Notes: generated by a model not told the origin, from the letters alone. A stretch of 64,000 nucleotides of DNA from Hyphomicrobium_A sp963812795 (GCA_963812795.1 CAWEWG010000007.1:620001-684000), one strand, 5' to 3'. Positions 26,198 to 35,008 are shown, counted from the stretch's first letter. A program made the numbers and translations.

Positions 26198-28117
26198 TTA
26201 CGCCTCAGCGGTGTCCGACACGTCGGCGTTGGCGGCTTCGTACGCCTCCGAGGCAATGAGCCAAGCCTCCTCTGCTTCGCTCAAACGCTTCGCCAATTGT
26301 CCCCGCTCGATGGCGGCGCTCTGCGCCGCTTGCGGATCCTTGGCGTAGAGCTGCGGGTCGGCCAGCTTGGCGTCGAGGCGCGCGATGTCGGCGTTGAGCG
26401 TCTCCACCTTCTTCTCCGCCGCCTGCATCGCTTTCTTCAGCGGCGACAGCGAGGCCCGCCGGTCGGCGGCGGCGCGCCGCTGATCGGATCGCGCGTTGCG
26501 TGCCGCATCGGCCTTGGCGCCGGTCTTGTTTTGACCGCGCGTCCCGGCGCCGCGCTCGGAAAGCAGTTCCGCGCGGTATTGGTCCATGTCGCCGTCGTAG
26601 GACGTCACGGTGCCGCCGCGCACCACCCACAGCCGGTCGGCACAGGCTTCGATCAGGTGCCGGTCGTGGCTGATGAGGATGACGGCGCCTTCGTATTCGG
26701 CCAGCGCCTGCACCAGCGCCTGACGGCTGTCGACGTCGAGATGGTTCGTGGGCTCGTCGAGGATGAGCAGGTGCGGCGCGTGAAACGCGGCGAGGGCAAG
26801 CAACAACCGCGCCTTCTCGCCGCCCGACAGCTTGGCGCACTTGGTATCAGCCTTGTCGGCGCTGAATCCGTAAGTGCCGAGTCGCGTGCGCCGCTGCGCC
26901 TCGGTCGCCTCCGGCATCAGCTTCAGCATGTGGTCGTACGGCGTCGCCGCAGGATTGAGCTCGTCAAGTTGGTGCTGGGCGAAATAGCCGACATCGACGC
27001 GCTTGGCGCCGAACACCTGCCCCGACAAGGGCGTCAGCTTGCCGGCGATCAGCTTGGCAAACGTCGACTTGCCGTTGCCGTTCTGGCCGAGCAGGGCGAT
27101 GCGGTCGTCCTGGTCGATGCGCAGGTTCAGTCCCTGCAACACCGGCGCGTCGGCGGCATAGCCGATGGCCACGTCCTCGAAGCGCATCAGTGGGCTTGCC
27201 AGCATCTTCAACGGCTGCGGCAGATGGAACGGCACCACGCGCTCGTCGAGCTGCGCTGCGATCGGCCGCATCTTGGCCAGCGCCTTGACGCGGCTCTGCG
27301 CCTGCGCCGCCTTCGTCGCCTTGGCCTTGAAGCGGTCGATGAACGCCTGGATGCGGCGGCGGTCCTCGTCCTGCTTCTTCTTCAGTTTCAGCTCCAGACG
27401 CTGCTTCTCGAGCCGCGCCTCCTCGAAGTCGTCATAACCGCCCGAATAGAAATTCAGCTTGCCGCGATCGAGGTGCAGGATGGCCGTCACCGCGCGGTTG
27501 AGCAGGTCGCGGTCGTGGCTGACGATGACGACGGTGTGCGGATAGGAGCGCAGGTAGCTTTCCAGCCACATGGCGCCTTCCAGGTCGAGATAGTTGGTCG
27601 GCTCGTCGAGCAGCAGGATTTCCGGCTCGAGGAACAGCACCGCGGCGAGAGCAACGCGCATGCGCCAGCCGCCGGACAGCGCGCCGCAAGGACGCTGCTG
27701 CGCCGCTTCGTCGAAGCCGAGACCGGCGAGGATCTGCGCCGCCCGCGCCGGCGCCGCGTGCGCGCCGATGTCGCCGAGGCGCTCGTGGATGGCGGCGATG
27801 CGGTGCGCGTCGGTGGCGTGCTCGGCCTCATCGAGCAGGCTCGCGCGCTCGGTATCGGCGGCGAGCACCCAGTCGAGGATGCTTTCCGTGCCGCCCGGCG
27901 CCTCCTGCGCCACGTGGCCGATGCGTGCCGAGCGCGCCATGGTGATCGAGCCCATGTCGGGCGTCAGGTCGCCGGCGATGATCTTCAGCAGCGTCGTCTT
28001 GCCGGCGCCGTTGCGGCCGACGAGGCCGACCTTGTGGCCGGTCGGGATGCCCGCGGTCGCCCCCTCGAAGATGGGCCGCCCCTCGATGCGGTAGCTCAAG
28101 TCGTTGATGTGCAGCAT
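26198..28117 (-). CDS. ABC-F family ATPase (ribosome-associated type)
   Basis: A 639-residue soluble protein with two ABC ATPase domains and no membrane segment, as in ABC-F proteins that act on the ribosome. Domain 1 has Walker A GRNGAGKT at residues 34-41 and signature LSGGWRMRVAL. Domain 2 has GQNGNGKS and LSGGEKARLLLA. The DEPTNYLDLE and DEPTNHLDVD Walker B motifs are intact. A charged linker (KKKQDEDRRR) joins the domains. A C-terminal coiled coil (about residues 545-630) resembles Uup/YheS. A general translation role is more likely than antibiotic resistance, but this is inference. It stands alone, upstream of the GYF-domain gene's terminus on the same strand order. Confidence 0.93.
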   Translation of the reverse strand: MLHINDLSYRIEGRPIFEGATAGIPTGHKVGLVGRNGAGKTTLLKIIAGDLTPDMGSITMARSARIGHVAQEAPGGTESILDWVLAADTERASLLDEAEHATDAHRIAAIHERLGDIGAHAAPARAAQILAGLGFDEAAQQRPCGALSGGWRMRVALAAVLFLEPEILLLDEPTNYLDLEGAMWLESYLRSYPHTVVIVSHDRDLLNRAVTAILHLDRGKLNFYSGGYDDFEEARLEKQRLELKLKKKQDEDRRRIQAFIDRFKAKATKAAQAQSRVKALAKMRPIAAQLDERVVPFHLPQPLKMLASPLMRFEDVAIGYAADAPVLQGLNLRIDQDDRIALLGQNGNGKSTFAKLIAGKLTPLSGQVFGAKRVDVGYFAQHQLDELNPAATPYDHMLKLMPEATEAQRRTRLGTYGFSADKADTKCAKLSGGEKARLLLALAAFHAPHLLILDEPTNHLDVDSRQALVQALAEYEGAVILISHDRHLIEACADRLWVVRGGTVTSYDGDMDQYRAELLSERGAGTRGQNKTGAKADAARNARSDQRRAAADRRASLSPLKKAMQAAEKKVETLNADIARLDAKLADPQLYAKDPQAAQSAAIERGQLAKRLSEAEEAWLIASEAYEAANADVSDTAEA

Positions 28118-28213
28118 GGGACGAGGAGATAGCCGCTCGCGCCCCGCCTGTCACCGCCCGCACGGCCGGCTGGGCAATTCGGCCTTCTTTCGCCATGCCG
28201 GCGAAGGCTGATC

Positions 28214-29449
28214 TCAGCCGGAGACGACGGGTTTCAGGGTCTCGACCAGCAGTCGCTCCTGCGTGCCGGGGTCGGCCACCGACAGATGCGCGAAGAACCA
28301 GTCCTGCACCATCTGGCAGACGCGCGCCGGCGGCTCTTTCGAGAGCAGCGTCGGATTGGAGAACACCTGCAGGTCGTTCTCTTTCCAACCGAGCTTGGTC
28401 AGCTCCTGCACGAGCACGTCGTAGTCGGCCTTGGCCGCCTTGTCGTGCGTCGCCGGCGATTTGCGCCCGTCGGCGATGGCCTCGAAGATGGCGGCGACCT
28501 GCGCCTGCACGGTGGCACCCTGCTCGGGGGACTGGAGCACTTCCAGCACCGCCGGCGAGGTCTCGCCCTGCGAGATAAAGCCGTAGCAGGCCGCGACGCT
28601 CTGGCTGGAAAGCGCCTTGAGATTGTCGAGGAAGCTCGACGCCACCGTTTTCAAGCGGTCGGTGCTGGCGGCAAGCGCGTCGTTGGCGTGCTGGCGGCGC
28701 AGGGCGACGAGCGCCTCGGCGAGATGCTTGTTGACCTCGTGCTCGGGCTGGTTCTGCGCCGAGAGCTGTGCTGCCTGGCGCAACTGATCGCCGTACCAAT
28801 CGGGGAACTCGCGCTTGACGACGCTCCACGCCGCCATCTTCTCGAACTTGGAATCGAGCGCTTGCGCGCCAGCCTCCACTTGCGCCGGGCTGACCGGCGC
28901 CGTAGCGGCCGTTGCATCCGCTGCCGGCGGAGTTGCCGCGCCGTCGGCGGGCGCCGCGACCGTCGGCACCTGCTCGCCTTCCTTCGCCGAAGAGATGCGA
29001 TCGCTCAGCATGCCCACGGTGCCGCTTTGCCAGGCATACCAGCCGCCGCCGCCGAGCAGCAGCAGCAACGCGACGATGCCCAAGGCCCGCCGGGCGCCCG
29101 ACTTGCCGCTGTCATCAGATCCTTGCGCGACGCGGATACGATTGGGCTCGAATGTGTGGTCGGGCGCCCCCGCGGTCGTCGTCGCGGGAGTGGGAACAGG
29201 GCCGCGTGCAGGCTCGGGTCGGCGTCCCTGCGTGGTCGGACGCGGCGCGGCAGGCGCCGGCTCGGGCTGCTGAAACGGAAATACGGCAGGGGCCGGACGC
29301 CAATCGGCGAAACCGGGACGCCAAATGAGATCGGTCGGCTTTAGATGACCTTGCGCGACAAATGTGCGCATTTCGACATCGGACAGCGGGCCGTGTTGTT
29401 TGCCCTCGCGCGCGATGTACCACTGAATGTCAGCCTGCTGGCCAGTCAT
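28214..29449 (-). CDS. GYF_2-domain membrane protein
   Basis: A 411-residue protein. Residues 1-60 are a bacterial GYF_2 domain (WYIAREGKQHGPLSDVEM ... LIWRPGFADWRPA), a module thought to bind proline-rich peptides. A Pro-rich linker follows, then a single membrane span (about residues 141-162, ALGIVALLLLLGGGGWYAW). The C-terminal 240 residues are helical and should lie outside the cytoplasm, with one region rich in Ala/Gln. This combination occurs in alphaproteobacteria without a known role. It is divergent from ndk. The start ATG is followed directly by the GYF fold, so it is well placed. Confidence 0.8.
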   Translation of the reverse strand: MTGQQADIQWYIAREGKQHGPLSDVEMRTFVAQGHLKPTDLIWRPGFADWRPAPAVFPFQQPEPAPAAPRPTTQGRRPEPARGPVPTPATTTAGAPDHTFEPNRIRVAQGSDDSGKSGARRALGIVALLLLLGGGGWYAWQSGTVGMLSDRISSAKEGEQVPTVAAPADGAATPPAADATAATAPVSPAQVEAGAQALDSKFEKMAAWSVVKREFPDWYGDQLRQAAQLSAQNQPEHEVNKHLAEALVALRRQHANDALAASTDRLKTVASSFLDNLKALSSQSVAACYGFISQGETSPAVLEVLQSPEQGATVQAQVAAIFEAIADGRKSPATHDKAAKADYDVLVQELTKLGWKENDLQVFSNPTLLSKEPPARVCQMVQDWFFAHLSVADPGTQERLLVETLKPVVSG

Positions 29450-29611
29450 GGAAATCTCGTGTCATTGGGGGAGCCGATAGCACCGGGTAACGCGGCGCCC
29501 GGGCTAAGCATGGCCTTTTTGCATGGCGCCAATGTGGTTCGGCGCACCCCGCTTCGTCAATTGGCCGCACTGGCGCGGGGCGGGATAGTCCACGGCGGCC
29601 TTTTGGCCGCC

Positions 29612-29640
29612 TTGCTGCGGGTCGGGGCCTTGGCTATAAG
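29612..29640 (+). promoter_or_regulatory. Sigma-70-type promoter of ndk
   Basis: TTGCTG at 29612-29617 and TATAAG at 29635-29640 are separated by exactly 17 bases and lie 48 bases before the ndk start codon. A seven-base stem, GGCGGCC / GGCCGCC at 29594-29611 with a TTTT loop, ends directly before the -35 element. Confidence 0.65.
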
Positions 29641-29687
29641 GCGCCGCAATCCAAGAACAATCTAAAACCCTAAACAGAGGTCGAGGG

Positions 29688-30110
29688 ATGACCATCGAGC
29701 GAACGCTTTCTATTATCAAACCGGATGCGACCGGGCGCAACCTGACGGGGGAGATCAATTCGCTCATCGAGAAGGCGGGCCTGCGCATCATCGCGCAAAA
29801 GCGCGTGAGGTGGACGGCGACCCAGGCGCAGAAGTTTTATGGCGAACACAAAGGCCGGCCCTTTTTCGACGATCTGTGCGCGTTCATGACCTCCGGCCCC
29901 ATCGTCGTACAGGTGCTGGAAGGCAAGGATGCCATCGCCACCTACCGCAAGATCATGGGCGCCACCGACCCCGGCGATGCCAAGCGCGGAACCATCCGCA
30001 AGCGTTTTGCCCAGTCGAAGGCCCGCAATTCCGTGCACGGCTCCGATAGCCCCGCCTCCGCCGCACGCGAGATTGCAATGAATTTCAAGACGAACGAGAT
30101 TGTAGGCTGA
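29688..30110 (+). CDS. ndk: Nucleoside diphosphate kinase
   Basis: A 140-residue kinase that transfers the gamma-phosphate of ATP to other nucleoside diphosphates through a phosphohistidine. The active histidine lies in RNSVHGSDSP near residue 117, and the start IERTLSIIKPDATGRNL is the family opening. All key residues are present and the length is exactly usual. GAGGTCGAGGG precedes the ATG. A well-formed promoter lies upstream. The next gene follows 37 bases downstream. Confidence 0.97.
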   Translation: MTIERTLSIIKPDATGRNLTGEINSLIEKAGLRIIAQKRVRWTATQAQKFYGEHKGRPFFDDLCAFMTSGPIVVQVLEGKDAIATYRKIMGATDPGDAKRGTIRKRFAQSKARNSVHGSDSPASAAREIAMNFKTNEIVG

Positions 30111-30147
30111 GGCGCGCCGCTCCCGGCGCGGCCAGGGTCTCATCCGC

Positions 30148-30672
30148 ATGGCGCGCGTCAGGTTCTACGTTGCCACCAGCCTCGACGGTTTCATCGCTGA
30201 CCGCGAGGGAAGCGTCGAATGGCTGGCGCCGTACGATGCGCGCCTCTACGGCTACGACAGGTTCCTCGCCGAGGTCGGTGCGCTCATCATGGGGCGGCGC
30301 ACCTATGAGATGATCAGAGCGATCGGCGAGGATTGGCCCTATGCGGGCAAGCCCGTGATCGTCCTCGCCTCGCGCTCACTCGGCGAAGTCCCGCCAGGCG
30401 TCGTGCAGACGACCCGCGGTATCAGAGCGGCGCTGCAGCAGGCGCGCGAGCTGACGCGTCACGACATCTGGATCGTCGGCGGCGCCGTCAGTATGCAGTC
30501 GGCGCTGGAAGACGGTCTCGTCGACATGATCGAAATCTTCCTCGTCCCGGTGCTGCTCGGGGCGGGGCTCAATCTACTCAACGATCTCGCGCGGCGTCCG
30601 ACGCTGATCTTCGATGGCATCGAGGCGTTCCCCGACGGCGTAGTCAAATTGCGCTACCTCGTCCCCCGCTGA
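30148..30672 (+). CDS. Dihydrofolate reductase-fold (RibD C-terminal) family protein
   Basis: A 174-residue protein of the RibD_C/DHFR-like reductase superfamily. Typical signs are VATSLDGFIADREGSVEWL at the start, LIMGRRTYEM in the middle, and DIWIVGGAVSMQSALEDGLV, the NADPH-binding GG loop. These proteins reduce pterin-like or related substrates, but few members have known roles. It may share a transcript with ndk. The next gene begins about 100 bases later with its own ribosome site. Confidence 0.85.
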   Translation: MARVRFYVATSLDGFIADREGSVEWLAPYDARLYGYDRFLAEVGALIMGRRTYEMIRAIGEDWPYAGKPVIVLASRSLGEVPPGVVQTTRGIRAALQQARELTRHDIWIVGGAVSMQSALEDGLVDMIEIFLVPVLLGAGLNLLNDLARRPTLIFDGIEAFPDGVVKLRYLVPR

Positions 30673-30773
30673 CGCGCGTCCTGTTCCTCGCGGAACAGCG
30701 GAATTGAGCTCGCCGTGTGCACCTCAAGGTTCGCGCCGCCTGCCCGTTGGCTCGCGGACCATACGAGGATTTT

Positions 30774-31994
30774 ATGAGCCTCCAATTCGAAGTCCTTCGC
30801 GCGCCCTGGCCGCTGAATGTGCCTGCGCCACCCGTCGTCGATGCGGTGGCCCGTCCGCGCCTTGATTCCATCGATCTGTTGCGCGGCCTCGTCATGGTGC
30901 TCATGGCGCTCGACCACACGCGCGACTTTTTCGGTGCGAGCGGCATGAATCCGCGCGACGTCGCCGATCCGGCGCTGTTCCTGACGCGGTGGATCACCCA
31001 CTACTGCGCGCCCACTTTCATCCTGCTGGCCGGCGTGTCGGCTTACCTTTACGGCGCCCGCGGGCGATCGACCGGCGAGATCAGTCGCTTCCTGCTGACG
31101 CGCGGCTTCTGGCTCATGGTGCTCGAGTTCACCATCGTCCGGCTCGGCTGGACCTTCGACACGGGTCTCGATTTCTTCGTCACCCAGGTGATCTGGGCCA
31201 TCGGCGCCTCGATGGTTGTGCTCGCCGGTCTCGTGTGGCTGCCGCGCGCCGCCATCGGTGCCATCGGCGTCGCCATGATCGTCGGCCACAACATGTTCGA
31301 TGGCATAACCGCGAACGACTTCGGTGCGCATGGCTGGATTTGGACCTTCCTGCACGAGCCGAAGCTTTTGACCTTGGCGCCCGGTACACAGCTTTATGCG
31401 CTGTACCCGCTCATTCCCTGGGCGGGGGTCATGGCAGCCGGCTATGCGCTCGGCCCAGTCTTCCTGCTCGACGCCAAAATTCGCCGCCGCCTGCTCCTCA
31501 ACCTCGGCGCCGCAATCACGGTGGCCTTCGTCGTCTTGCGCCTCAGCAACGTTTACGGCGACCCGGGCGCCTGGGCCGTGCAGGAGAACGTGCTGTCGAG
31601 CGTGCTGTCGGTGCTGAATGTCGAGAAATACCCGCCCTCGCTGCTCTATCTGATGATGACGCTCGGGCCGGCGCTGATGCTGCTCGCCCTCTTCGAGCGG
31701 GCGCGCGGCGACCTCGCGCAGTGGATCACCACCTTCGGCCGCGTGCCGCTCCTCTACTACGTGGCGCACATCTTCCTGATCCATGCGCTCGCCGTCGTCC
31801 TGGCGCTCGCGGTGCTCGGCGATGCGGCGTGGCTGCTCGGCGAGCTGCCATCCGCCAAGCCGGCCGGCTACGGCTTGCCGCTGCCCGGCGTCTATGCCGT
31901 GTGGCTGATGGTGGTCGTCGCGCTCTATCCGCTGTGTGCGTGGTTTGCGCAGCTCAAGCGCCGCCGCAGCGAGTGGTGGTGGAGCTACCTCTAG
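30774..31994 (+). CDS. Multi-span membrane protein, DUF1624/acyltransferase-like
   Basis: A 406-residue inner-membrane protein with about ten hydrophobic segments. The N-terminal RLDSIDLLRGLVMVLMALDH followed by TRDFF matches the opening of the heparan-alpha-glucosaminide acetyltransferase-like (DUF1624) family, where an early His in the membrane is thought to carry or relay acetyl groups. The ATG at 30774 has GAGGA five bases upstream. A strong terminator follows at 32002. The substrate is unknown; modification of a surface glycan is possible. Confidence 0.78.
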   Translation: MSLQFEVLRAPWPLNVPAPPVVDAVARPRLDSIDLLRGLVMVLMALDHTRDFFGASGMNPRDVADPALFLTRWITHYCAPTFILLAGVSAYLYGARGRSTGEISRFLLTRGFWLMVLEFTIVRLGWTFDTGLDFFVTQVIWAIGASMVVLAGLVWLPRAAIGAIGVAMIVGHNMFDGITANDFGAHGWIWTFLHEPKLLTLAPGTQLYALYPLIPWAGVMAAGYALGPVFLLDAKIRRRLLLNLGAAITVAFVVLRLSNVYGDPGAWAVQENVLSSVLSVLNVEKYPPSLLYLMMTLGPALMLLALFERARGDLAQWITTFGRVPLLYYVAHIFLIHALAVVLALAVLGDAAWLLGELPSAKPAGYGLPLPGVYAVWLMVVVALYPLCAWFAQLKRRRSEWWWSYL

Positions 31995-32001
31995 CCTTGC
32001 A

Positions 32002-32052
32002 AATGCGAGAGCGGCCGTCGGGGGTTTTCAGTCGGCCGCCGCATTGCTTTTT
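32002..32052 (+). terminator. Intrinsic terminator after the DUF1624-like gene
   Basis: A long interrupted stem pairs AATGC (32002-32006) and GCGGCCG (32011-32017) with CGGCCGC (32033-32039) and GCATT (32041-32045). TTTTT follows at 32048-32052. It starts eight bases after the stop codon at 31994. Confidence 0.7.
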
Positions 32053-32094
32053 AGCTCTGGCTGCGCGGGGTCGTCTTGACCGGGAACCGAATGT

Positions 32095-32652
32095 TCAATC
32101 GCGCTTAGCGGCCGCAACGTAACCGGCGGTGACCTCGTCTTTGTGGGCGGCGAAGGCGGCAAGAACTTCGGCTTTCTCGCCCTTCGGGACCTTGGCGAAG
32201 TCTAGGCTTCTTCCGAGTTCCGCTGCGACCTCATCGAATTCTGCGGGGGAGATCTGGAGGTGCCGGTGAGCCTCCTCAAGGCCGAGCGGCGTCTTGCCGG
32301 GCTTGGTCGCCGTGAACTGGTAGGGCCCGCCGGAAACGTTGCTGACCCATAGTGTTCGCATGAACTTGAGGCCGGGCAGCCTTCCCAGGTTCTCGGTGTG
32401 CCATTCTCGCAGCTGTGGGTTCTTGGACTTCTGGCCGACGATGCGGTTCTTCACGACGGCGTCGCTGAAGTGGTCCACCACCGCGGCGATGGCGAAAACG
32501 CCGCCCAACCGCTCGTACAGACTTTTCTCACTTTTCTCCGCCGCAGCTGCTACCCGGTGTGAAACGACTGGGGCGCCGAGACTCGCGCCAGCGCCCACGA
32601 GCGCGAGACCCTGCAGGGATTGTCGACGGGAGAACAATGTACTCTTGGACAT
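32095..32652 (-). CDS. Exported truncated haemoglobin (group I-like)
   Basis: A 185-residue protein with a leader containing twin arginines (SRRQSLQG at residues 8-15) and a hydrophobic run, then a group I truncated globin domain: SLYERLGGVFAIAAVVDHF at about 44-62, SGGPYQF near 108-114, and a candidate proximal haem ligand His129 in EEAHRHLQIS. Most such globins are cytoplasmic, so the export signal is unusual. The B10 position, usually Tyr in FY, appears to be Ser (DHFS), which would change O2 or NO handling. The ATG at 32652 has GGAGG six bases upstream. It shares matched promoter elements with the divergent ECF sigma gene. Confidence 0.8.
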   Translation of the reverse strand: MSKSTLFSRRQSLQGLALVGAGASLGAPVVSHRVAAAAEKSEKSLYERLGGVFAIAAVVDHFSDAVVKNRIVGQKSKNPQLREWHTENLGRLPGLKFMRTLWVSNVSGGPYQFTATKPGKTPLGLEEAHRHLQISPAEFDEVAAELGRSLDFAKVPKGEKAEVLAAFAAHKDEVTAGYVAAAKRD

Positions 32653-32735
32653 CAGTGCCTCCATGGAATTCGCGACGGCGCTTTTGAGCGCTCCGTTCGC
32701 AGGTGCGCGCCGCTATGAACAGCGTGCCTGCACCA

Positions 32736-32807
32736 TTGGATGCCGCTATGGGGGAAAGGTTCCCGGAATGATCAGTGTGGGAACCTTTATGGGCTCCTGC
32801 CATCTAA
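32736..32807. promoter_or_regulatory. Paired divergent promoters with identical ECF-like elements
   Basis: Both strands carry GGGAACCTTT, then exactly 13 bases, then ATCYAA. On the plus strand these are 32779-32788 and ATCTAA at 32802-32807, facing the sigma gene. On the minus strand they are 32755-32764 and ATCCAA at 32736-32741, facing the globin gene. GGAAC is the usual -35 core of ECF sigma factors. The identical layout suggests one sigma factor, plausibly the one encoded here, drives both. Confidence 0.65.
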
Positions 32808-32839
32808 CTCTGGTATGATGGCTCGGGTGCAATGCGGAT

Positions 32840-33532
32840 ATGGCGATGTCGCGGACGCGGCCAGAATCGCACGGTTGTCCGGACGAAGCGGGGCTGATCG
32901 CGCGCGCCATCGCGAATGATCCAGCGGCGGTGCGCCTGATCATGCAGCGACACAACCGCCGCCTCTATCGCATCGCGCGCAGCGTAGTCAGGGATGATAG
33001 CGAGGCGGAGGACGTCGTCCAGGAAGCCTACGGCCGCGCCTTCACGCATTTGCGGGAGTTCCGCGGAGACGCGAGTATAGGCACCTGGCTTGCCCGGATT
33101 GTCCTCAATGAGGCATTGGGCCGACTAAGACGCCGACATCAGACTGTCGATTGGGAGTTGATCGAGAACCAGCACGAGGCCGGAGCCCAGATCATAAATT
33201 TTCCTCTTGGAGCGGCTCAGCCTGACCCGGAGCGCACCATGGCGCAACGCGAGATCAACGAGATTTTGCAGCGGGCCATTGACGACTTGCCGAACGCATT
33301 CCGCCTCGTGTTGGTGGCGAGGGCGGTCGAGGGGATGAGTATCGAAGATACGGCGGAGCTCCTCGGTATTCTGCCGGAAACCGTCAAGACCCGCCTTCAT
33401 CGCGCAAGAGCACTGCTCAGGGCAAAGTTGGAACGAGACCTCGGGCCATCACTGCCAAAAACCTTTCCGTTTGAAGGCGACCGCTGCGAGCGGATGACTA
33501 CGAGTGTGCTGGAGCGCCTGAAATTGCCGTAG
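32840..33532 (+). CDS. ECF-type sigma-70 family RNA polymerase sigma factor
   Basis: A 230-residue extracytoplasmic-function sigma factor. Region 2 covers about residues 22-95 (YRIARSVVRDDSEAEDVVQE, then GTWLARIVLNEALGRLRRR), and region 4 about residues 140-195 with the helix-turn-helix IEDTAELLGILPETVKTRLH. A C-terminal extension (FPFEGDRCERMTTSVLERL) follows region 4. No anti-sigma gene is next to it, so control must come from elsewhere or through the extension. The promoter shared in form with the globin gene suggests autoregulation. The ATG at 32840 is used; one at 32846 is also possible. Confidence 0.88.
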   Translation: MAMSRTRPESHGCPDEAGLIARAIANDPAAVRLIMQRHNRRLYRIARSVVRDDSEAEDVVQEAYGRAFTHLREFRGDASIGTWLARIVLNEALGRLRRRHQTVDWELIENQHEAGAQIINFPLGAAQPDPERTMAQREINEILQRAIDDLPNAFRLVLVARAVEGMSIEDTAELLGILPETVKTRLHRARALLRAKLERDLGPSLPKTFPFEGDRCERMTTSVLERLKLP

Positions 33533-33545
33533 CGCCGATAAACGT

Positions 33546-33600
33546 CTCCAGGTCCGCATCATGGAGCGGTTGTCTCCGCAGTTCTGATGCGGATCCGGAG
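33546..33600. terminator. Stem-loop between convergent sigma and P450 genes
   Basis: TCCGCATCA at 33553-33561 pairs with TGATGCGGA at 33585-33593, and GGAG pairs with CTCC inside the loop. There is no T-run on the plus strand, so its use as a terminator is uncertain. Confidence 0.35.
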
Positions 33601-33613
33601 CCGTGCGCTCAGC

Positions 33614-35008
33614 CTAGCTCAGCTCGCGGATCTTGAACTTGAGGCCGCCCTTCGGCGTCAGCGTCACGGTGGCGTTGATGCCGGCCGGATCGGTGCCGAC
33701 GTACTCGGGCCGGAAGCGGCGCAAGAGCAGCGACAGCGCCAGCGCGTTTTCCACCTGGCTCATGGCGCCGCCGATGCACGCGCGCTTGCCGCCGCCGAAC
33801 GGCAGGTAGGAGTACTTCACCTGCTTCTTGGCGGCGCCGGCCATCCAGCGCTCGGGCCGGAACTCCTCCGGCGCTTCCCAGAAGCGCGGGTTGTGATGCG
33901 CGCCGTAGGCGAACAGCACCACGCGGTCGCCGGGGTTGATCTGCTTGCCGCCGATCTCATCGTGCTCGTTGGCGACGCGGATGAGACCCCAGATCGGCGG
34001 GTAGATGCGCATCGTTTCCTGGATGACGGCGCGCGTATAGGCGAGGGCCGAATAGTCGGCGGCGGTCGGCTCGCGGTCGCCATAGACCTGCTCGCCTTCC
34101 TTGCGGATGCGCTCGGCGGCCTCCGGGTGGCGCGCCGTCTCGTACAGCGCCCAGGCGAGCGTCAGAGCCGTCGTCTCAGTGCCGGCCCACAGGTACTGCT
34201 TCAATTCGTCGATCGCCTGCTGCTGGTCGAACTCCGGCATGCTCGGGTCGGCCACGGCGGCTTCGATCATCTTCAATAGCGTGCGCTCGCGCTCCTCGCG
34301 CGGATCGGCGCCGAGCACGGCCGGCGGGACGCTCGCCCATACCTCCATCGCCTTTGCCGCATCTTCATCGGTGATCTCGAAGATCTCGCCCGCCTGCTTC
34401 TTGAGGCGGATCTCCTTGTGGTTCATCACGTCGGTGTAGGTCTTCACGCACTTGAAGACGAAGTGCGGATTGAACGGCATGTCGCGGTCGAACAGCGCCT
34501 TGCAGATCATGTCGGCGGCCAGCGTCCACGTCTGCTCGACCATCTCGATGGTCTCGCCCGACTTCGCCACGTCCGACCAGATGTCCATCTTCGTGCGGAT
34601 GGCGGCGAGGAAGTAGGGGATGTACTCGGCGAACATGTCCGGGTGGAACGCCGGCTGCTGCGGCATGCGGATCTTCTGCCACAGCACGCCGTCGTTGGTG
34701 ATCATCGACTTGCCGAAGATCGGCTTCAGGCCGTCGAAATATTTGATGTAGGCGTCCGCCTTGGTGACCAGCACATGCTTGAAGTGCTCCGGCTCGCTCA
34801 ACAAGATGATGCGCTGATTGGCAAGGTTAATGGGGATGACCGGGCCGTAGCGCTCCGCCATCTGCATGATGATATGCAGGGGATTGTCCAGCCCGCCCTT
34901 CAACAGGGGCGTCAGCTTGAACCAGATGCTCGATTCATCGCCCAGGCCTTGGGCGTGCGAGGGAGCATGGCTCTCGGGGGCTGTCGGCTGTTTTGCAGTA
35001 ACGGTCAT
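33614..35008 (-). CDS. Cytochrome P450
   Basis: A 464-residue soluble P450 monooxygenase. The I-helix oxygen motif AGTETT is at residues 275-280, the K-helix ETMR at 331-334, and the haem loop FGGGKRACIG at 404-413 with Cys411 as thiolate ligand. No membrane anchor is present. The ATG at 35008 with GGAGAG six bases upstream is preferred; the 27 residues further upstream in frame look non-coding. No ferredoxin or reductase gene is adjacent, so its redox partner lies elsewhere. The general form resembles bacterial CYP fatty-acid or terpene hydroxylases, but the substrate is unknown. Confidence 0.95.
   Translation of the reverse strand: MTVTAKQPTAPESHAPSHAQGLGDESSIWFKLTPLLKGGLDNPLHIIMQMAERYGPVIPINLANQRIILLSEPEHFKHVLVTKADAYIKYFDGLKPIFGKSMITNDGVLWQKIRMPQQPAFHPDMFAEYIPYFLAAIRTKMDIWSDVAKSGETIEMVEQTWTLAADMICKALFDRDMPFNPHFVFKCVKTYTDVMNHKEIRLKKQAGEIFEITDEDAAKAMEVWASVPPAVLGADPREERERTLLKMIEAAVADPSMPEFDQQQAIDELKQYLWAGTETTALTLAWALYETARHPEAAERIRKEGEQVYGDREPTAADYSALAYTRAVIQETMRIYPPIWGLIRVANEHDEIGGKQINPGDRVVLFAYGAHHNPRFWEAPEEFRPERWMAGAAKKQVKYSYLPFGGGKRACIGGAMSQVENALALSLLLRRFRPEYVGTDPAGINATVTLTPKGGLKFKIRELS

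Noticed and set aside
26180..28132. A 650-residue open frame on the plus strand
   Set aside because: It lies entirely antisense to the ABC-F gene, which has complete Walker and signature motifs. High GC keeps stops rare on the other strand. The translation is Arg/Leu/Gly-rich with no domain.
30654..31784. A 376-residue open frame on the minus strand
   Set aside because: It mirrors the DUF1624-like membrane protein, whose hydrophobic pattern is clear on the plus strand.
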